A stretch of 64,000 bases of DNA from Halomonas jincaotanensis (GTDB lineage Bacteria; Pseudomonadota; Gammaproteobacteria; Pseudomonadales; Halomonadaceae): NCBI RefSeq assembly GCF_018448785.1, contig NZ_JAHCLU010000004.1, forward strand, positions 62,001 to 126,000, in the 5' to 3' direction. The notes beneath the pieces were generated by a model. It saw only the letters and a list, made by a program, of their open reading frames with translations, made no database searches and was not told where the DNA came from. The translations under genes and the position numbers were made by a program. Below are positions 1 through 9,243 of the stretch, in pieces. Numbering within the stretch: the first letter of the stretch is position 1; each line of letters opens with the position of its first letter.

Positions 1-97
1 CGGCGGAGCCGTCGGTCGTGTAGTGGGGCAGGTAGTCGGCCATGCGGGGGTCGAGCAGTTTGACGGCCAGGCGAGGCCGCGGTGAAGTGTGGGGCAT
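1..97 (-). CDS. dut: dUTPase, N-terminal part only (runs off the window)
   Basis: The reverse strand reads M-P-H-T-S-P-R-P-R and then VKLLDPRMADYLPHYTTDGS, which is the N-terminus of trimeric dUTPases (E. coli starts with VKILDPRVGKEFPLPTYAT). The enzyme hydrolyses dUTP to dUMP, keeping uracil out of DNA and feeding thymidylate synthesis. The start ATG is complementary to bases 95-97. Only about 32 residues are visible and the catalytic motifs lie outside the window. It lies 25 bases downstream of coaBC on the same strand, the usual coaBC-dut arrangement, so the two are probably co-transcribed. Confidence 0.85.
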   Translation of the reverse strand, partial: MPHTSPRPRLAVKLLDPRMADYLPHYTTDGSA

Positions 98-122
98 TGA
101 AGCGTCCAGGGTCGGGTTCGAA

Positions 123-1505
123 TCAGGGGCTGCGCCTTGCCTGGAGGCAATGTAGCGCGCGTCGGATCACGGTGAGTGCCAGTTGCGATTTGGGCTGGGA
201 GGGCAGGTCGTCGCGACCCAGGCGGTCGCTGCCCTGCCACGCCCCATCCTGCCAGCGTCCTTCGCGCCACAGCAGCAGGGCGGCATTGTCGTCGGCGCCG
301 AAGCCGCCTCCGGCGCGCGAGACGTCATTGGCGACGATCATGTCGAGCTTCTTGCGCAGCAGCTTGTCGCGGGCGTAGGTCTCGAGCTCGCGGGTCTCGG
401 CGGCAAACCCCACCACCAGCGGCCATGGTCCGTCATCGGGGCGGCGGGCGGCGACGCCGGCGATGATGTCGGGGTTCTTGACCAGACGCAGGGTCAGCCC
501 CTCGTCGTCCTCGCGCTTCTTGATCTTGTGCTCGGCGGCGGCTTCGGCACGGTAGTCGGCCACTGCCGCGCAGCCGATGAAGATGTCGCTGTCCTCGGCA
601 AGGCGGTCGGCGGCTTCGGCCATGTCGAGCGCCGTCTCCACGTCGAATCGCTCGATCCCTTCCGGCGTGGGCAGCGCGACCGGCCCGCTGATCAGCCTGA
701 CCCGGGCACCAAGCGAGGCGGCGGCCGTGGCGAGCGCATAGCCCATCTTGCCGGAGCTGTGGTTGGAGAGATAACGTACCGGATCGAGAGGCTCACGGGT
801 GGGACCGGCGGTGATCGTGATGGTCAGGCCCATGGCCTCATGTGAAGCATTTAGTGTGGCCATCGTGGCGTTGGATATCCCGGCAGGCGCGGTATCGGGG
901 GCCATAGGAGAGGTCGGCGCGGCATCGGGTGCCATAGAGAGCAGGGCCGCGAGGATCGCTTCAGGCTCCATCATGCGCCCCGGACCCACGTCGCCACAGG
1001 CCTGGTCGCCGCTCGAGGGGCCGAGCAGGCGCCAGCCATCGGCCTCGAGTCGCGCCGCATTGCGATGCGTGGCGGGATGTCGCCACATCGCCTGGTTCAT
1101 CGCCGGTGCCATCACCTTGTGGGCGTCGCTCGCCAGGCATAGGGTGGTGAGCAGGTCATCGGCCATGCCGATGGCCAGGCGCGCCATCACATCGGCGGTG
1201 GCCGGCGCGATGAGGATGATATCGGCCCAGCGGGCCAGCTCGATATGCCCCATGCCGGCCTCGGCGTCGGGATCGAGCAGGGAGGTGCGCACGGCTTCCC
1301 CCGTCAATGCCTGTAGTGTCATTGGCGCGATGAACGCCCGGGCGCCCTCGGTCATGACCACGCGCACTTCGGCACCCGACTGCTTAAGCAGTCGGGCGAG
1401 CGTTGCGCTCTTGTAGGCGGCAATACCGGCACTGATTCCGAGCAATATGTGGCGGCCCGCGATCGGCCGGTCGCCGGCGTTCTCCGGGCCAGGCAACGTT
1501 GACAT
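123..1505 (-). CDS. coaBC: Bifunctional phosphopantothenoylcysteine decarboxylase / phosphopantothenate-cysteine ligase
   Basis: This cytoplasmic enzyme joins cysteine to 4'-phosphopantothenate using CTP (CoaB) and then decarboxylates the product with FMN (CoaC) in coenzyme A synthesis. The 460 residues show the flavoprotein CoaC domain first: GIAAYK near 27-32, the catalytic His in GHIELARWAD at H87, PAMNQAMW at 134-141 and the reactive Cys in DQACGD at C170. CoaB follows with ITAGPTREPLDPVRYLSN at 231-248, SSGKMG just after it and HKIKKRED. The domains are joined by an Ala/Pro-rich linker (about 190-225) longer than in most homologues. It lies head to head with radC, with a 130-base shared promoter region. 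Confidence 0.95.
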   Translation of the reverse strand: MSTLPGPENAGDRPIAGRHILLGISAGIAAYKSATLARLLKQSGAEVRVVMTEGARAFIAPMTLQALTGEAVRTSLLDPDAEAGMGHIELARWADIILIAPATADVMARLAIGMADDLLTTLCLASDAHKVMAPAMNQAMWRHPATHRNAARLEADGWRLLGPSSGDQACGDVGPGRMMEPEAILAALLSMAPDAAPTSPMAPDTAPAGISNATMATLNASHEAMGLTITITAGPTREPLDPVRYLSNHSSGKMGYALATAAASLGARVRLISGPVALPTPEGIERFDVETALDMAEAADRLAEDSDIFIGCAAVADYRAEAAAEHKIKKREDDEGLTLRLVKNPDIIAGVAARRPDDGPWPLVVGFAAETRELETYARDKLLRKKLDMIVANDVSRAGGGFGADDNAALLLWREGRWQDGAWQGSDRLGRDDLPSQPKSQLALTVIRRALHCLQARRSP

Positions 1506-1635
1506 GGCAATATCCGAACGGAAATACGATGGGCCCAGCTTACCATCGCCGCCCGATATTGCGTAGCGAACGGGCCGACGGCGAGTGGCAGCGAATAACG
1601 ACTAACAGCCATCTGGGACAAGTAGGGAGATATCC

Positions 1636-2310
1636 ATGGCGATTCGTGACTGGCCCGAAGGGGAACGCCCCCGAGAGAAATTGCTGGCGCTGGGGTCGCC
1701 TGCCTTATCCGATGCGGAGCTGCTGGCGATATTTCTGCGCGTGGGCGTCCAGGGACGCTCGGCGGTGGATCTGGCGCGCGATCTACTCGCCGCCTTCGGG
1801 GGCCTGCGTCAGCTGCTGGAGGCCGACCAGACGCGCTTTTGCGCCGAACACGGGCTGGGCACGGCCAAGTTCGTACAGCTTCAGGCCACACTGGAGCTGT
1901 CGCGCCGCCATCTGGCGAGCCAGCTGGCGCGAGGCGATGCGCTGACGTCGCCGTCGTTGGTTCGGGCCTATCTTGCCTCGCAGCTGCGCCATCTCGGCCA
2001 CGAAGAATTCGCGGCGCTCTTTCTCGACAGCCAGCACCAGGTGATCCTCTACGAATCGTTGTTTCGCGGCACCCTCAACAGTGCCTCGGTCTACCCGCGG
2101 GAGGTCGCGCGCCGGGCGCTGGAACTCGGGGCCGGGGCGATCATCTTTGCCCATAATCATCCCTCGGGGATCGCCGAGCCAAGCGATGCCGATCGGCGCA
2201 TTACCGAGCGGCTGCGCGAGGCGCTGGGGCTCTTCGAGATTCGGGTACTGGACCATTTCGTGGTGGGCGATGGCGAGGTGGTCTCGTTCGCCGAACGTGG
2301 CTGGCTGTGA
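1636..2310 (+). CDS. radC: RadC family JAB/MPN domain protein
   Basis: A 224-residue protein of the RadC family. A helix-hairpin-helix-like N-terminus (about 1-80) is followed by a JAB metalloprotease-like domain. The zinc motif H-x-H-x7-S-x2-D is intact as H173, H175, S183 and D186 (AHNHPSG at 172-178). RadC was once called a DNA repair protein; its real role is unsettled, and mobile-element relatives exist. Here it sits in the common chromosomal place next to coaBC and before rpmBG, so I take it as the core copy. The start [16 protein letters not shown] matches the family N-terminus. Confidence 0.93.
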   Translation: MAIRDWPEGERPREKLLALGSPALSDAELLAIFLRVGVQGRSAVDLARDLLAAFGGLRQLLEADQTRFCAEHGLGTAKFVQLQATLELSRRHLASQLARGDALTSPSLVRAYLASQLRHLGHEEFAALFLDSQHQVILYESLFRGTLNSASVYPREVARRALELGAGAIIFAHNHPSGIAEPSDADRRITERLREALGLFEIRVLDHFVVGDGEVVSFAERGWL

Positions 2311-2350
2311 CGTAGCGCCGTGCCGGGGCACGGCAGAAACGGGGCGACGC

Positions 2351-2379
2351 TTGCCAATCGACGAGGTCTCTGATATAAA
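2351..2379 (+). promoter_or_regulatory. Candidate sigma-70 promoter of rpmB-rpmG
   Basis: TTGCCA (2351-2356) and TATAAA (2374-2379) are separated by exactly 17 bases and lie 110 bases upstream of rpmB in the gap after radC. A second TATAAA at 2456-2461 has no matching -35 element. Transcription start has not been shown. Confidence 0.6.
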
Positions 2380-2488
2380 GTGCCACCTTTGAATTCCCTT
2401 GGGCCAAATATTGCGGGATCTCCCCGGTTTGCCCGACAGGTTTTGAACACTCAGGTATAAACACCTGGCCAAGCGGTTGGAGGCTCCA

Positions 2489-2725
2489 ATGTCCAAAGTA
2501 TGTCAGGTTACCGGCAAGCGCCCGGTGACTGGTAACAACGTTTCACACTCCCAGCGCAAGACCCGCCGTCGTTTCTTGCCGAATCTGCATAGCCATCGTT
2601 TCTGGGTAGAGTCCGAGAATCGCTTCGTCAAGCTGCGTATCTCTTCCAAGGGCATGCGCGTCATCGACAAGAAAGGCATCGAGGCGGTGCTGAGTGACAT
2701 TCGCAAGCGCGGCGACGCTGTCTAA
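2489..2725 (+). CDS. rpmB: 50S ribosomal protein L28
   Basis: The 78-residue product starts [20 protein letters not shown] and has the length of E. coli L28, a component of the large ribosomal subunit. An in-frame start 12 bases upstream (2477) would add MEAP. The start at 2489 gives the conserved family N-terminus and was chosen for that reason. rpmG follows after 26 bases, the standard rpmBG operon. Confidence 0.97.
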   Translation: MSKVCQVTGKRPVTGNNVSHSQRKTRRRFLPNLHSHRFWVESENRFVKLRISSKGMRVIDKKGIEAVLSDIRKRGDAV

Positions 2726-2751
2726 GCGATCCATCCAGGGAGGCAACACTG

Positions 2752-2907
2752 ATGCGTGACAAGATTAGAATGGTGTCCAGCGCCGGTACCGGCCATTTCT
2801 ACACCACCGACAAGAACAAGCGGAACACGCCGGACAAGCTCGAAATGAAGAAATTCGACCCGACGATCCGCAAGCACGTGATGTACAAGGAAGCCAAGAT
2901 CAAGTAG
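2752..2907 (+). CDS. rpmG: 50S ribosomal protein L33
   Basis: A 51-codon gene starting [20 protein letters not shown] and ending [11 protein letters not shown], which is ribosomal protein L33. It contains no cysteines, so it is the zinc-free form usual in gammaproteobacteria. An AGGGAGG-type ribosome binding site (2737-2743) precedes the ATG. It is the second gene of the rpmBG operon and is followed by a strong hairpin. Confidence 0.96.
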   Translation: MRDKIRMVSSAGTGHFYTTDKNKRNTPDKLEMKKFDPTIRKHVMYKEAKIK

Positions 2908-2956
2908 GTCGTTCGCGACCACGGATCGCTTCCACCGCAGGTGATATGCCTGTCCT

Positions 2957-2986
2957 CCTGAACCCGGCCCTGCGGTCGGGTTCAGG
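2957..2986 (+). terminator. Hairpin terminator after rpmG
   Basis: CCTGAACCCG (2957-2966) pairs perfectly with CGGGTTCAGG (2977-2986). The stem can extend inward by three more pairs, including one G-U, leaving a CTGC loop. It lies 50 bases past the rpmG stop. No long T-run follows (CGTTTCC), so termination could be weak. Confidence 0.6.
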
Positions 2987-3019
2987 CGTTTCCGATCCCT
3001 TTCTCGAGTGCCGGTCGTC

Positions 3020-3856
3020 ATGCCAGAACTGCCCGAAGTCGAGACGACACGCCGCGGTATCGCGCCCCATGTTGAGGGCCGCGAGATTGTGGAGGTCATC
3101 GTGCGCGAGTCGCGCCTGCGCGTGCCGGTGCCAGTGGATCTAGTCGAACGGCTGGTGGGCGCGCGAATCGGCTTGCTGTCGCGCCGCGCCAAGTATCTGC
3201 TGCTGCCACTCTCCCCGCCAGGGCTGGGTGACGGGGCGGCGACGCTTCTGTGGCACCTGGGCATGTCGGGCAGCCTGCGTATGGTGCGTCTCGGTGAGCT
3301 GCCGAGGAAGCATGACCATGTCGATCTGGTGCTCGACGACGGCTTCATCCTGCGCTATCACGATCCCCGTCGCTTCGGCTTCATCGACTGGCTACAGGGG
3401 AGCGTCGACACCGATCCCCGCCTGGCCCGGCTGGGGCCCGAGCCGCTTTCCGAGGCCTTCGACGGCGCGCGGCTGTTCGCGTTCTCGCGTCGTCGTCGCC
3501 TGGCAGTGAAGCCGTTCCTGATGGATAACGCCACAGTGGTGGGGGTGGGCAACATCTACGCTGCCGAGGCGCTGTTCCTGGCCGGCATCGACCCGTGTCG
3601 GCCGGCGGGCGGCATTTCCCGCCAGCGCTACGATCGCCTGGCGGGCGCGGTGCGCGAGGTGCTGGCCGCGGCCATCACCCAGGGCGGCACAACCCTACGT
3701 GACTTTGTCGGCGGCACCGGCGAGCCCGGCTATTTCAAGCAGCGCCTCAACGTCTACGGTCGCCATGGCCAGGCTTGCCGGCGCTGCGGCAACGAATTGC
3801 GCCTGGTGTCCCTGGGACAGCGAGCCAGCGTGTTCTGCGCTCGATGCCAGACCTGA
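3020..3856 (+). CDS. mutM: Formamidopyrimidine-DNA glycosylase
   Basis: This base excision repair enzyme removes 8-oxoguanine and formamidopyrimidines and nicks the strand. The catalytic N-terminal proline requires the start at 3020 (MPELPEVET), not the in-frame upstream start at 3008. The protein has 278 residues: P2 and E3 are the active site, and the C-terminal zinc finger has cysteines 253, 256, 273 and 276 (CRRC and CARC). All expected parts are present. rlmI follows after 34 bases. Confidence 0.96.
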   Translation: MPELPEVETTRRGIAPHVEGREIVEVIVRESRLRVPVPVDLVERLVGARIGLLSRRAKYLLLPLSPPGLGDGAATLLWHLGMSGSLRMVRLGELPRKHDHVDLVLDDGFILRYHDPRRFGFIDWLQGSVDTDPRLARLGPEPLSEAFDGARLFAFSRRRRLAVKPFLMDNATVVGVGNIYAAEALFLAGIDPCRPAGGISRQRYDRLAGAVREVLAAAITQGGTTLRDFVGGTGEPGYFKQRLNVYGRHGQACRRCGNELRLVSLGQRASVFCARCQT

Positions 3857-3890
3857 CGCTGAACGACCCACTCTTTCAAGAGATCCTCCC

Positions 3891-5087
3891 ATGACCATGA
3901 CCCGTTCCCTGCGCCTCAAGAAAAACGCCGACCGTCGTCTCAAGGCCGGCCACCTTTGGCTGTACTCCAACGAGATCGACATGGCGGTGACCCCGATCAA
4001 GGACATCCCGGCCGGCGAGCAGGTCGTGGTGGAGGCCGCCAACGGCAAGGCCATGGGGGTGGCCTACGTCAATCCACATTCGCTTATCTGTGCTCGTCTG
4101 GTCTCCCGCGACCCCAAGCAGGGTCTCGACCGTTCGTTGCTGGTCCACCGTCTCAACCAGGCCCTGGCGCTGCGTCAGCGGCTCTTCGACAAGCCTTTCT
4201 ATCGTCTCGTGCACGGCGAAGGCGACCTGCTGCCGGGGTTGATCGTCGATCGCTATGGCGATGTGGTGGTCCTGCAGCTCAATACGGCCGGCATGCAGGC
4301 CGTGGTGGACGAACTGCTCGACGCGCTGGACAAGGTGCTGTCGCCGCGGGTAGTGGTGCTGCGCAATGACACCAGCGGGCGGCGTCTCGAGGGCCTCGAG
4401 TCGACCATCGAGGTGGTGAAGGGCGAGCTGGCCGAGCCGGTGTTGATGGAAGAGAACGGCGTGCGGTTCAGCGCGCCGGTACTCGACGGCCAGAAGACCG
4501 GCTGGTTCTTCGATCACCGCACCAACCGCGCCTGGCTCAACGGCCTGGTGGGGGGCAAGCGGGTGCTGGACCTGTTCAGCTACGTGGGTGGCTGGGGCGT
4601 GCAGGCGGCCGCCAACGGCGCCAGTGAGGTGCTCTGCGTGGACTCGTCCAGCGCCGCCCTCGAGCGCGTCGCCGAGAACGCCGCCCTTAACGGCCTTGAT
4701 GAGCGAGTGTCGGTCGGCGAGGGCGACGCCTTCGAGGTGCTCGCGGCGCTCAAGGCCGAGGGCGAAGTGTTCGACGTGGTGATCCTCGACCCGCCCGCCT
4801 TCATCCGCAAGCGCAAGGACATGCCGGCCGGCGAGCGCGCCTATGGCAAGCTCAATCGTGAGGCGATGCGTCTGCTCGGTCGCGACGGGCTGCTGCTTTC
4901 GGCCTCCTGTTCCATGCATTTGGCGCCTGAGCGTCTGATCGATGTCGTGCGCGGGGCGGTGCGCCATCAGGACCGCCAAGGGCAGCTCATCTTCCAGGGC
5001 CACCAGGGCCCGGACCATCCGGTGCATCCGGCGATTCCGGAAACCGCCTATCTGAAGGCCCTGGGCGTTCGGGTGTACCGGGACTGA
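3891..5087 (+). CDS. rlmI: 23S rRNA (cytosine(1962)-C(5))-methyltransferase
   Basis: The 398-residue protein has an N-terminal PUA-type RNA-binding domain (RLKKNADRRLKAGHLWLYSN) and a C-terminal Rossmann methyltransferase domain, the layout and length of RlmI (396 residues in E. coli). Visible motifs are VLDLFSYVGGWGVQAA for S-adenosylmethionine binding, VVILDPPAFIRKRKD and the catalytic-cysteine segment SASCSMHL. A longer open frame begins at 3699 inside mutM, but the conserved N-terminus starts at 3891 (MTMTRSLRL). Confidence 0.9.
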   Translation: MTMTRSLRLKKNADRRLKAGHLWLYSNEIDMAVTPIKDIPAGEQVVVEAANGKAMGVAYVNPHSLICARLVSRDPKQGLDRSLLVHRLNQALALRQRLFDKPFYRLVHGEGDLLPGLIVDRYGDVVVLQLNTAGMQAVVDELLDALDKVLSPRVVVLRNDTSGRRLEGLESTIEVVKGELAEPVLMEENGVRFSAPVLDGQKTGWFFDHRTNRAWLNGLVGGKRVLDLFSYVGGWGVQAAANGASEVLCVDSSSAALERVAENAALNGLDERVSVGEGDAFEVLAALKAEGEVFDVVILDPPAFIRKRKDMPAGERAYGKLNREAMRLLGRDGLLLSASCSMHLAPERLIDVVRGAVRHQDRQGQLIFQGHQGPDHPVHPAIPETAYLKALGVRVYRD

Positions 5088-5094
5088 GCTTGTC

Positions 5095-5412
5095 ATGACG
5101 CCTGCGTATGTCCGCGTTTTCGCGCATTCCAATGCGCTGCTGGTCAGCCACTTGCGCAATGTGCTGGCCGCGACGGGCATGCCGGTCGAGCTGCGCAACA
5201 TGACCCTTGGTGGCGGTGCTGGTGAGTTGCCGCTGGGTGACTGCGAGCCTGAAGTGTGGGTGGCGCCCCATAACAGCGAGCGCGCCGAGGCGTTGATCAA
5301 CGCCGCCCTCGCTGGCGAGAGCGACGAGCCCGAATGGATCTGTCACGGCTGTGGCGAGGCCCTGGACGGAGTGTTCGATACCTGCTGGCGATGTGGTCGG
5401 GCGAAGCCCTGA
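5095..5412 (+). CDS. DUF2007 family small protein with a C-terminal zinc ribbon
   Basis: The 105-residue product begins MTPAYVRVFAHSNALLVSHL, typical of the DUF2007 (putative signal-transducing) family with its small alpha/beta fold. It ends in a zinc-ribbon-like tail with CHGCG and CWRCG (two CxxC pairs). It starts 7 bases after rlmI and is probably co-transcribed with it. The family is seen beside unrelated genes and has no proven function. Confidence 0.75.
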   Translation: MTPAYVRVFAHSNALLVSHLRNVLAATGMPVELRNMTLGGGAGELPLGDCEPEVWVAPHNSERAEALINAALAGESDEPEWICHGCGEALDGVFDTCWRCGRAKP

Positions 5413-5595
5413 AGGCGAAGGTTAGGCGCGGCGAGTGAGGCTTTCTGTCAACGCATCCTTTCGTAGTAGGTTATTTGGCTTAAACGCGCGATTTGTCGTG
5501 TTTATTCCGTTCTTTGTTAGTCGCCCTTCATGTATCGACTGCCTGTGCTGTAATGGGGAGGAAAGTCACCCAACAACAGTTCGCAGGAGGCCGCC

Positions 5596-6711
5596 ATGCA
5601 GATCGGCGTACCTAAGGAAATCAAGAACCATGAGTACCGCGTCGCCCTGACGCCGACCGGAGCGCGTGAACTGGTCGGCCGCGGTCATCAGGTCATCTTC
5701 CAGACCGGGGCCGGCGAAGGCGCCGGCTTTGCCGATGCGGACTACGCTGCCGTCGGCGCGGCCCTCGAGGCCGACGTGGCGAAGGTCTGGGGCGACGCCG
5801 AGCTGATCCTCAAGGTCAAGGAGCCCCAGGCGGAGGAGGTCGCGCGGCTGACGGCCGGCCAGACGCTATTTACCTACCTGCATCTGGCCGCCGAAGAAAC
5901 GCTCACTCGCGGCCTGATGGAGAGCGGCGCCACCTGCATCGCCTACGAGACCATCACCGACCGCCAGGGCGGCCTGCCGCTGCTCGCGCCGATGAGCACC
6001 GTGGCCGGCCGCATGGCAGTGCAGGCGGGCGCCCACAGCTTGGAGAAGGCCCAGGGTGGGGCTGGCGTGCTGCTGCCCGGCGTGCCCGGGGTGCCCCCGG
6101 CCAAGGTAGCCGTGATAGGCGGCGGGGTGGTGGGCGAGAACGCCGCCCGCATGGCACTGGGTCTGGGCGCTGAAGTGACGGTACTGGACAAGTCGATCCC
6201 GCGTCTCGAGACCCTCGATGATCGCTATCAAGGACGCATGAAGACCGTGTTCTCCACCGCCGATGCCATCGACGAGGCGGTGCGTGACTCCGACTTGATC
6301 ATCGGCGCCGTGCTGATCCCGGGTGCCGCGGCGCCCAAGCTGATCACCCGTGCCATGCTCGCCGACATGAAACCCGGCAGCGTGCTGGTCGATGTGGCCA
6401 TCGACCAGGGCGGGTGTTTCGAGACCAGCAAGGCGACGACGCATGCCGAGCCGACTTATATCATCGATGGCATCGTGCATTACTGCGTGGCCAACATGCC
6501 CGGCGCCGTGGCACGCACCTCGACGCTGGCATTGACCAACGCCACGATGCCCTTCGTCCTCGCCCTGGCCGACAAGGGCTGGAAGCAGGCCCTGGCCGCC
6601 GATTCCCACTTCGCCGCCGGCCTCAACGTCCACAACGGCAAGGTGACCTACCAGGCCGTGGCGGACGCCTTTGGTCTGGATCGCGTGGACCACGCCTCGT
6701 TGTTGAAGTGA
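5596..6711 (+). CDS. ald: Alanine dehydrogenase
   Basis: This 371-residue enzyme interconverts L-alanine and pyruvate plus ammonia with NAD. It starts [20 protein letters not shown], the family signature, and carries the substrate-binding K74/H96 region (FTYLHLA), the Rossmann motif [17 protein letters not shown] at about 171-187 and the later [14 protein letters not shown]. An AGGAGG ribosome binding site lies just upstream. The 183-base gap before it presumably holds its promoter; I could not assign one with confidence. Confidence 0.96.
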   Translation: MQIGVPKEIKNHEYRVALTPTGARELVGRGHQVIFQTGAGEGAGFADADYAAVGAALEADVAKVWGDAELILKVKEPQAEEVARLTAGQTLFTYLHLAAEETLTRGLMESGATCIAYETITDRQGGLPLLAPMSTVAGRMAVQAGAHSLEKAQGGAGVLLPGVPGVPPAKVAVIGGGVVGENAARMALGLGAEVTVLDKSIPRLETLDDRYQGRMKTVFSTADAIDEAVRDSDLIIGAVLIPGAAAPKLITRAMLADMKPGSVLVDVAIDQGGCFETSKATTHAEPTYIIDGIVHYCVANMPGAVARTSTLALTNATMPFVLALADKGWKQALAADSHFAAGLNVHNGKVTYQAVADAFGLDRVDHASLLK

Positions 6712-6809
6712 ACGCCAGACAACACTGGTGCTGGCCCCGGTCGCCTTGGCCGGGGCTGCACGGTAAGATGGGGCCATTCGTCAACGCTCACGTAGAGTCC
6801 CATCGCTTC

Positions 6810-7823
6810 ATGACCAAGACACGCGTTCTCACCGGTATCACCACCACCGGCACCCCGCACCTGGGCAACTATGTGGGGGCCATCAAGCCCGCTATCGCGG
6901 CGAGCCAGGACCCCAGCGTCCAGTCCTACTATTTTCTTGCCGACTTGCATGCACTGATCAAGTGTCAGGACCCTCAGCGGGTACAGGATTCGCGCCTGGA
7001 GATCGCCGCGACCTGGTTGGCGCTGGGGCTGGATACCGACAACGCCATCTTCTATCGCCAGTCGGATATCCCCGAGATTCCCGAGCTGACCTGGATGCTT
7101 TCCTGCGTGTGCGCCAAGGGGCTGATGAACCGGGCGCACGCCTACAAGGCGGCCGTGGCGGAAAACGAAGCCGCTGGTAATCAAGACCCCGATAAGGGGG
7201 TCACCATGGGGCTGTTCGGCTATCCGGTGCTGATGGCCGCTGACATTCTGATGTTCAATGCTCACAAGGTACCGGTCGGGCGTGATCAGATTCAGCACAT
7301 CGAGATGGCCCGCGATATCGCTGGGCGTTTCAACCATCTCTACAAGGGGGAGTATTTCACCCTGCCCGATGCGGTGGTCGATCAACGCGTCGAAGTGCTC
7401 GGCGGGCTCGACGGGCGCAAGATGTCCAAGAGTTACAACAACACCATTCCGCTATTCGTCTCCGAAAAGAAGCTATTGAAGCTGGTGCGCAAGATCAAGA
7501 CCAACTCGCTGGAGCCGGGCGAGCCCAAGGACCCGGCGACCTGCACCCTCTTCCAGATATTCTCGGCCTTCGCCACGGTCGACGAGACCGATGCCATGCG
7601 CGCCGAGTACGTGAACGGCATCGGCTGGGGCGAGGCCAAGAACCGGGTCTTCGAACTGCTCAACGAGCAGTTGCGCGAGCCTCGCGAACGCTACCAGGCG
7701 CTGATGGAAGATCCGGGCCATATCGAGCAGGTGTTGACCAGGGGCGCCGAACGTGCCCGTTCCGAGGCCGCGCCGTTGATGGAGAGGCTTCGCCACGCGG
7801 CGGGGTTGGGTCGATTCGTGTAA
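6810..7823 (+). CDS. trpS: Tryptophanyl-tRNA synthetase
   Basis: This class I aminoacyl-tRNA synthetase charges tRNA-Trp. The 337 residues include the HIGH-like TPHLGNY at 15-21, the GLFGYPVLMAADILMF region and the KMSKS loop exactly as KMSKS at 204-208. The start at 6810 (MTKTRVLTGITTTG) gives the conserved N-terminus. An ATG at 6768 in the same frame would add 14 unconserved residues. A hairpin follows the stop. Confidence 0.96.
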   Translation: MTKTRVLTGITTTGTPHLGNYVGAIKPAIAASQDPSVQSYYFLADLHALIKCQDPQRVQDSRLEIAATWLALGLDTDNAIFYRQSDIPEIPELTWMLSCVCAKGLMNRAHAYKAAVAENEAAGNQDPDKGVTMGLFGYPVLMAADILMFNAHKVPVGRDQIQHIEMARDIAGRFNHLYKGEYFTLPDAVVDQRVEVLGGLDGRKMSKSYNNTIPLFVSEKKLLKLVRKIKTNSLEPGEPKDPATCTLFQIFSAFATVDETDAMRAEYVNGIGWGEAKNRVFELLNEQLREPRERYQALMEDPGHIEQVLTRGAERARSEAAPLMERLRHAAGLGRFV

Positions 7824-7842
7824 GAAGTGAGGGAGTGACGCT

Positions 7843-7866
7843 ACAGGGCGCCTCCGGGCGCCCTGT
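7843..7866 (+). terminator. Hairpin after trpS
   Basis: ACAGGGCGCC (7843-7852) and GGCGCCCTGT (7857-7866) form a perfect 10-bp stem with a TCCG loop, 20 bases past the trpS stop. No T-run follows, so this is a likely but unproven terminator. Confidence 0.6.
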
Positions 7867-7943
7867 AAAGTTCTGACATCTGTCTGGTGCACTATTTTGC
7901 CGGGCTTGCCACGCTGAAGGGATCGAACGAAGGAGGAATCTCC

Positions 7944-9149
7944 ATGGCAACTGCAGTCGATGCGCTGCGCCCCCATCGCATCTCCCTGCTGCTGGGAATG
8001 GCGATACTGACCGGTGCCCTTGTCGTGGGAATCGCCTTCGATACTCGCCTGGGCCTTCTGATGCTGGTCGGCGCCGCACTCGGGGTGTCGCTCTACCATG
8101 CCGCTTTCGGCTTTACAGGCGCATGGCGAGTCTTCATCAGCGAGCGGCGAGGGCGTGGCCTTCGCGCCCAAATGGTGATGCTGGCCATCGCCGTGGTGCT
8201 GTTCTTTCCCGCGCTGGGAGCGGGAAGCCTTTGGGGACAGAGCGTGTCTGGCTTTGTCGCGCCAATCGGCGTCTCGGTGGTGGTGGGCGCCTTTCTGTTC
8301 GGCATCGGCATGCAACTCGGCGGCGGATGCGCTTCCGGCACCCTGTTCACCGCGGGCGGCGGCAACGCCCGCATGGTAATCACGCTGACCTTCTTCATTG
8401 TCGGCTCGCTGATCGGTACCGCCCACTTGTCATGGTGGATGGAGCGGCCAACCTTTCAACCCGTGTCATTGGTGCAGACGTTTGGAGCCGGTGGCGGTAT
8501 CGCCGTAAGCCTGGGCCTGTTCGGTGCCATCGCCGCATTCACCGTGCTGATGGAGAAGCGCCGTCATGGCCAACTAGAGGAGGCACCACGCTTCGATCTT
8601 CGCGACCGGCGCTGGCTCACCGGCCCCTGGCCGCTGCTGCTGGGTGCGGTGGCACTGGCGTTGCTCAACTTTGCCACCCTGGCGCTGGCCGGCCGCCCCT
8701 GGGGTATCACCTCGGGATTCGCCCTGTGGGGCGCCAAGACCTACGAATTCCTCGGGGGCGACGTCAGCCAGTGGGGCTACTGGCAGAGCGCAAGCAATGC
8801 TGCGGCGCTGCAAGCCAGCGTGTGGAGCGATATCACCACGGTAATGAACGTAGGCATCATCCTCGGCGCCATGGTGGCCGCAACGCTGGCCGGGCGCTTC
8901 GCGCCGACCCTGCGTATCCCGCTCGGCTCTGTGCTGGCGGCGGCGCTTGGCGGGCTGATGCTGGGTTACGGGGCCCGCCTGGCTTTCGGCTGCAATATCG
9001 GCGCCTATTTCAGCGGTATTGCCTCGGGCAGCTTGCACGGCTGGGTGTGGTTGGTCGCGGGGTTCGCCGGCAACATGCTAGGCGTGCAGTTGCGCCCAAT
9101 CTTCTTCGACCGCCCTCCCAGCGAGAGGACCCGGGCCAAGGTGAGCTGA
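7944..9149 (+). CDS. YeeE/YedE family (TsuA-like) sulfur-compound transporter
   Basis: A polytopic inner-membrane protein of 401 residues. It contains the paired cysteine signatures of the family, [19 protein letters not shown] in the first half and [20 protein letters not shown] near the end. Characterised members (TsuA, E. coli YeeE) take up thiosulfate through these cysteines. The start at 7944 follows a strong AAGGAGG site; an in-frame start at 7887 lacks one. No TusA/TsuB-like partner is seen next to it, so the exact substrate is inferred. Confidence 0.85.
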   Translation: MATAVDALRPHRISLLLGMAILTGALVVGIAFDTRLGLLMLVGAALGVSLYHAAFGFTGAWRVFISERRGRGLRAQMVMLAIAVVLFFPALGAGSLWGQSVSGFVAPIGVSVVVGAFLFGIGMQLGGGCASGTLFTAGGGNARMVITLTFFIVGSLIGTAHLSWWMERPTFQPVSLVQTFGAGGGIAVSLGLFGAIAAFTVLMEKRRHGQLEEAPRFDLRDRRWLTGPWPLLLGAVALALLNFATLALAGRPWGITSGFALWGAKTYEFLGGDVSQWGYWQSASNAAALQASVWSDITTVMNVGIILGAMVAATLAGRFAPTLRIPLGSVLAAALGGLMLGYGARLAFGCNIGAYFSGIASGSLHGWVWLVAGFAGNMLGVQLRPIFFDRPPSERTRAKVS

Positions 9150-9243
9150 GCGGAGCGCTGTGGTGTCCAGCATGCTAGAGTTGAGACCAAGACGCCAAGA
9201 AGAGTGTCAATGGCCCGTTCCAGTCACCGTATCGAGACGAGAG

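Noticed and set aside
3699..3890. N-terminal extension of rlmI starting inside mutM
   Set aside because: The frame is open but lies in the mutM coding region, and the conserved RlmI N-terminus begins at 3891.
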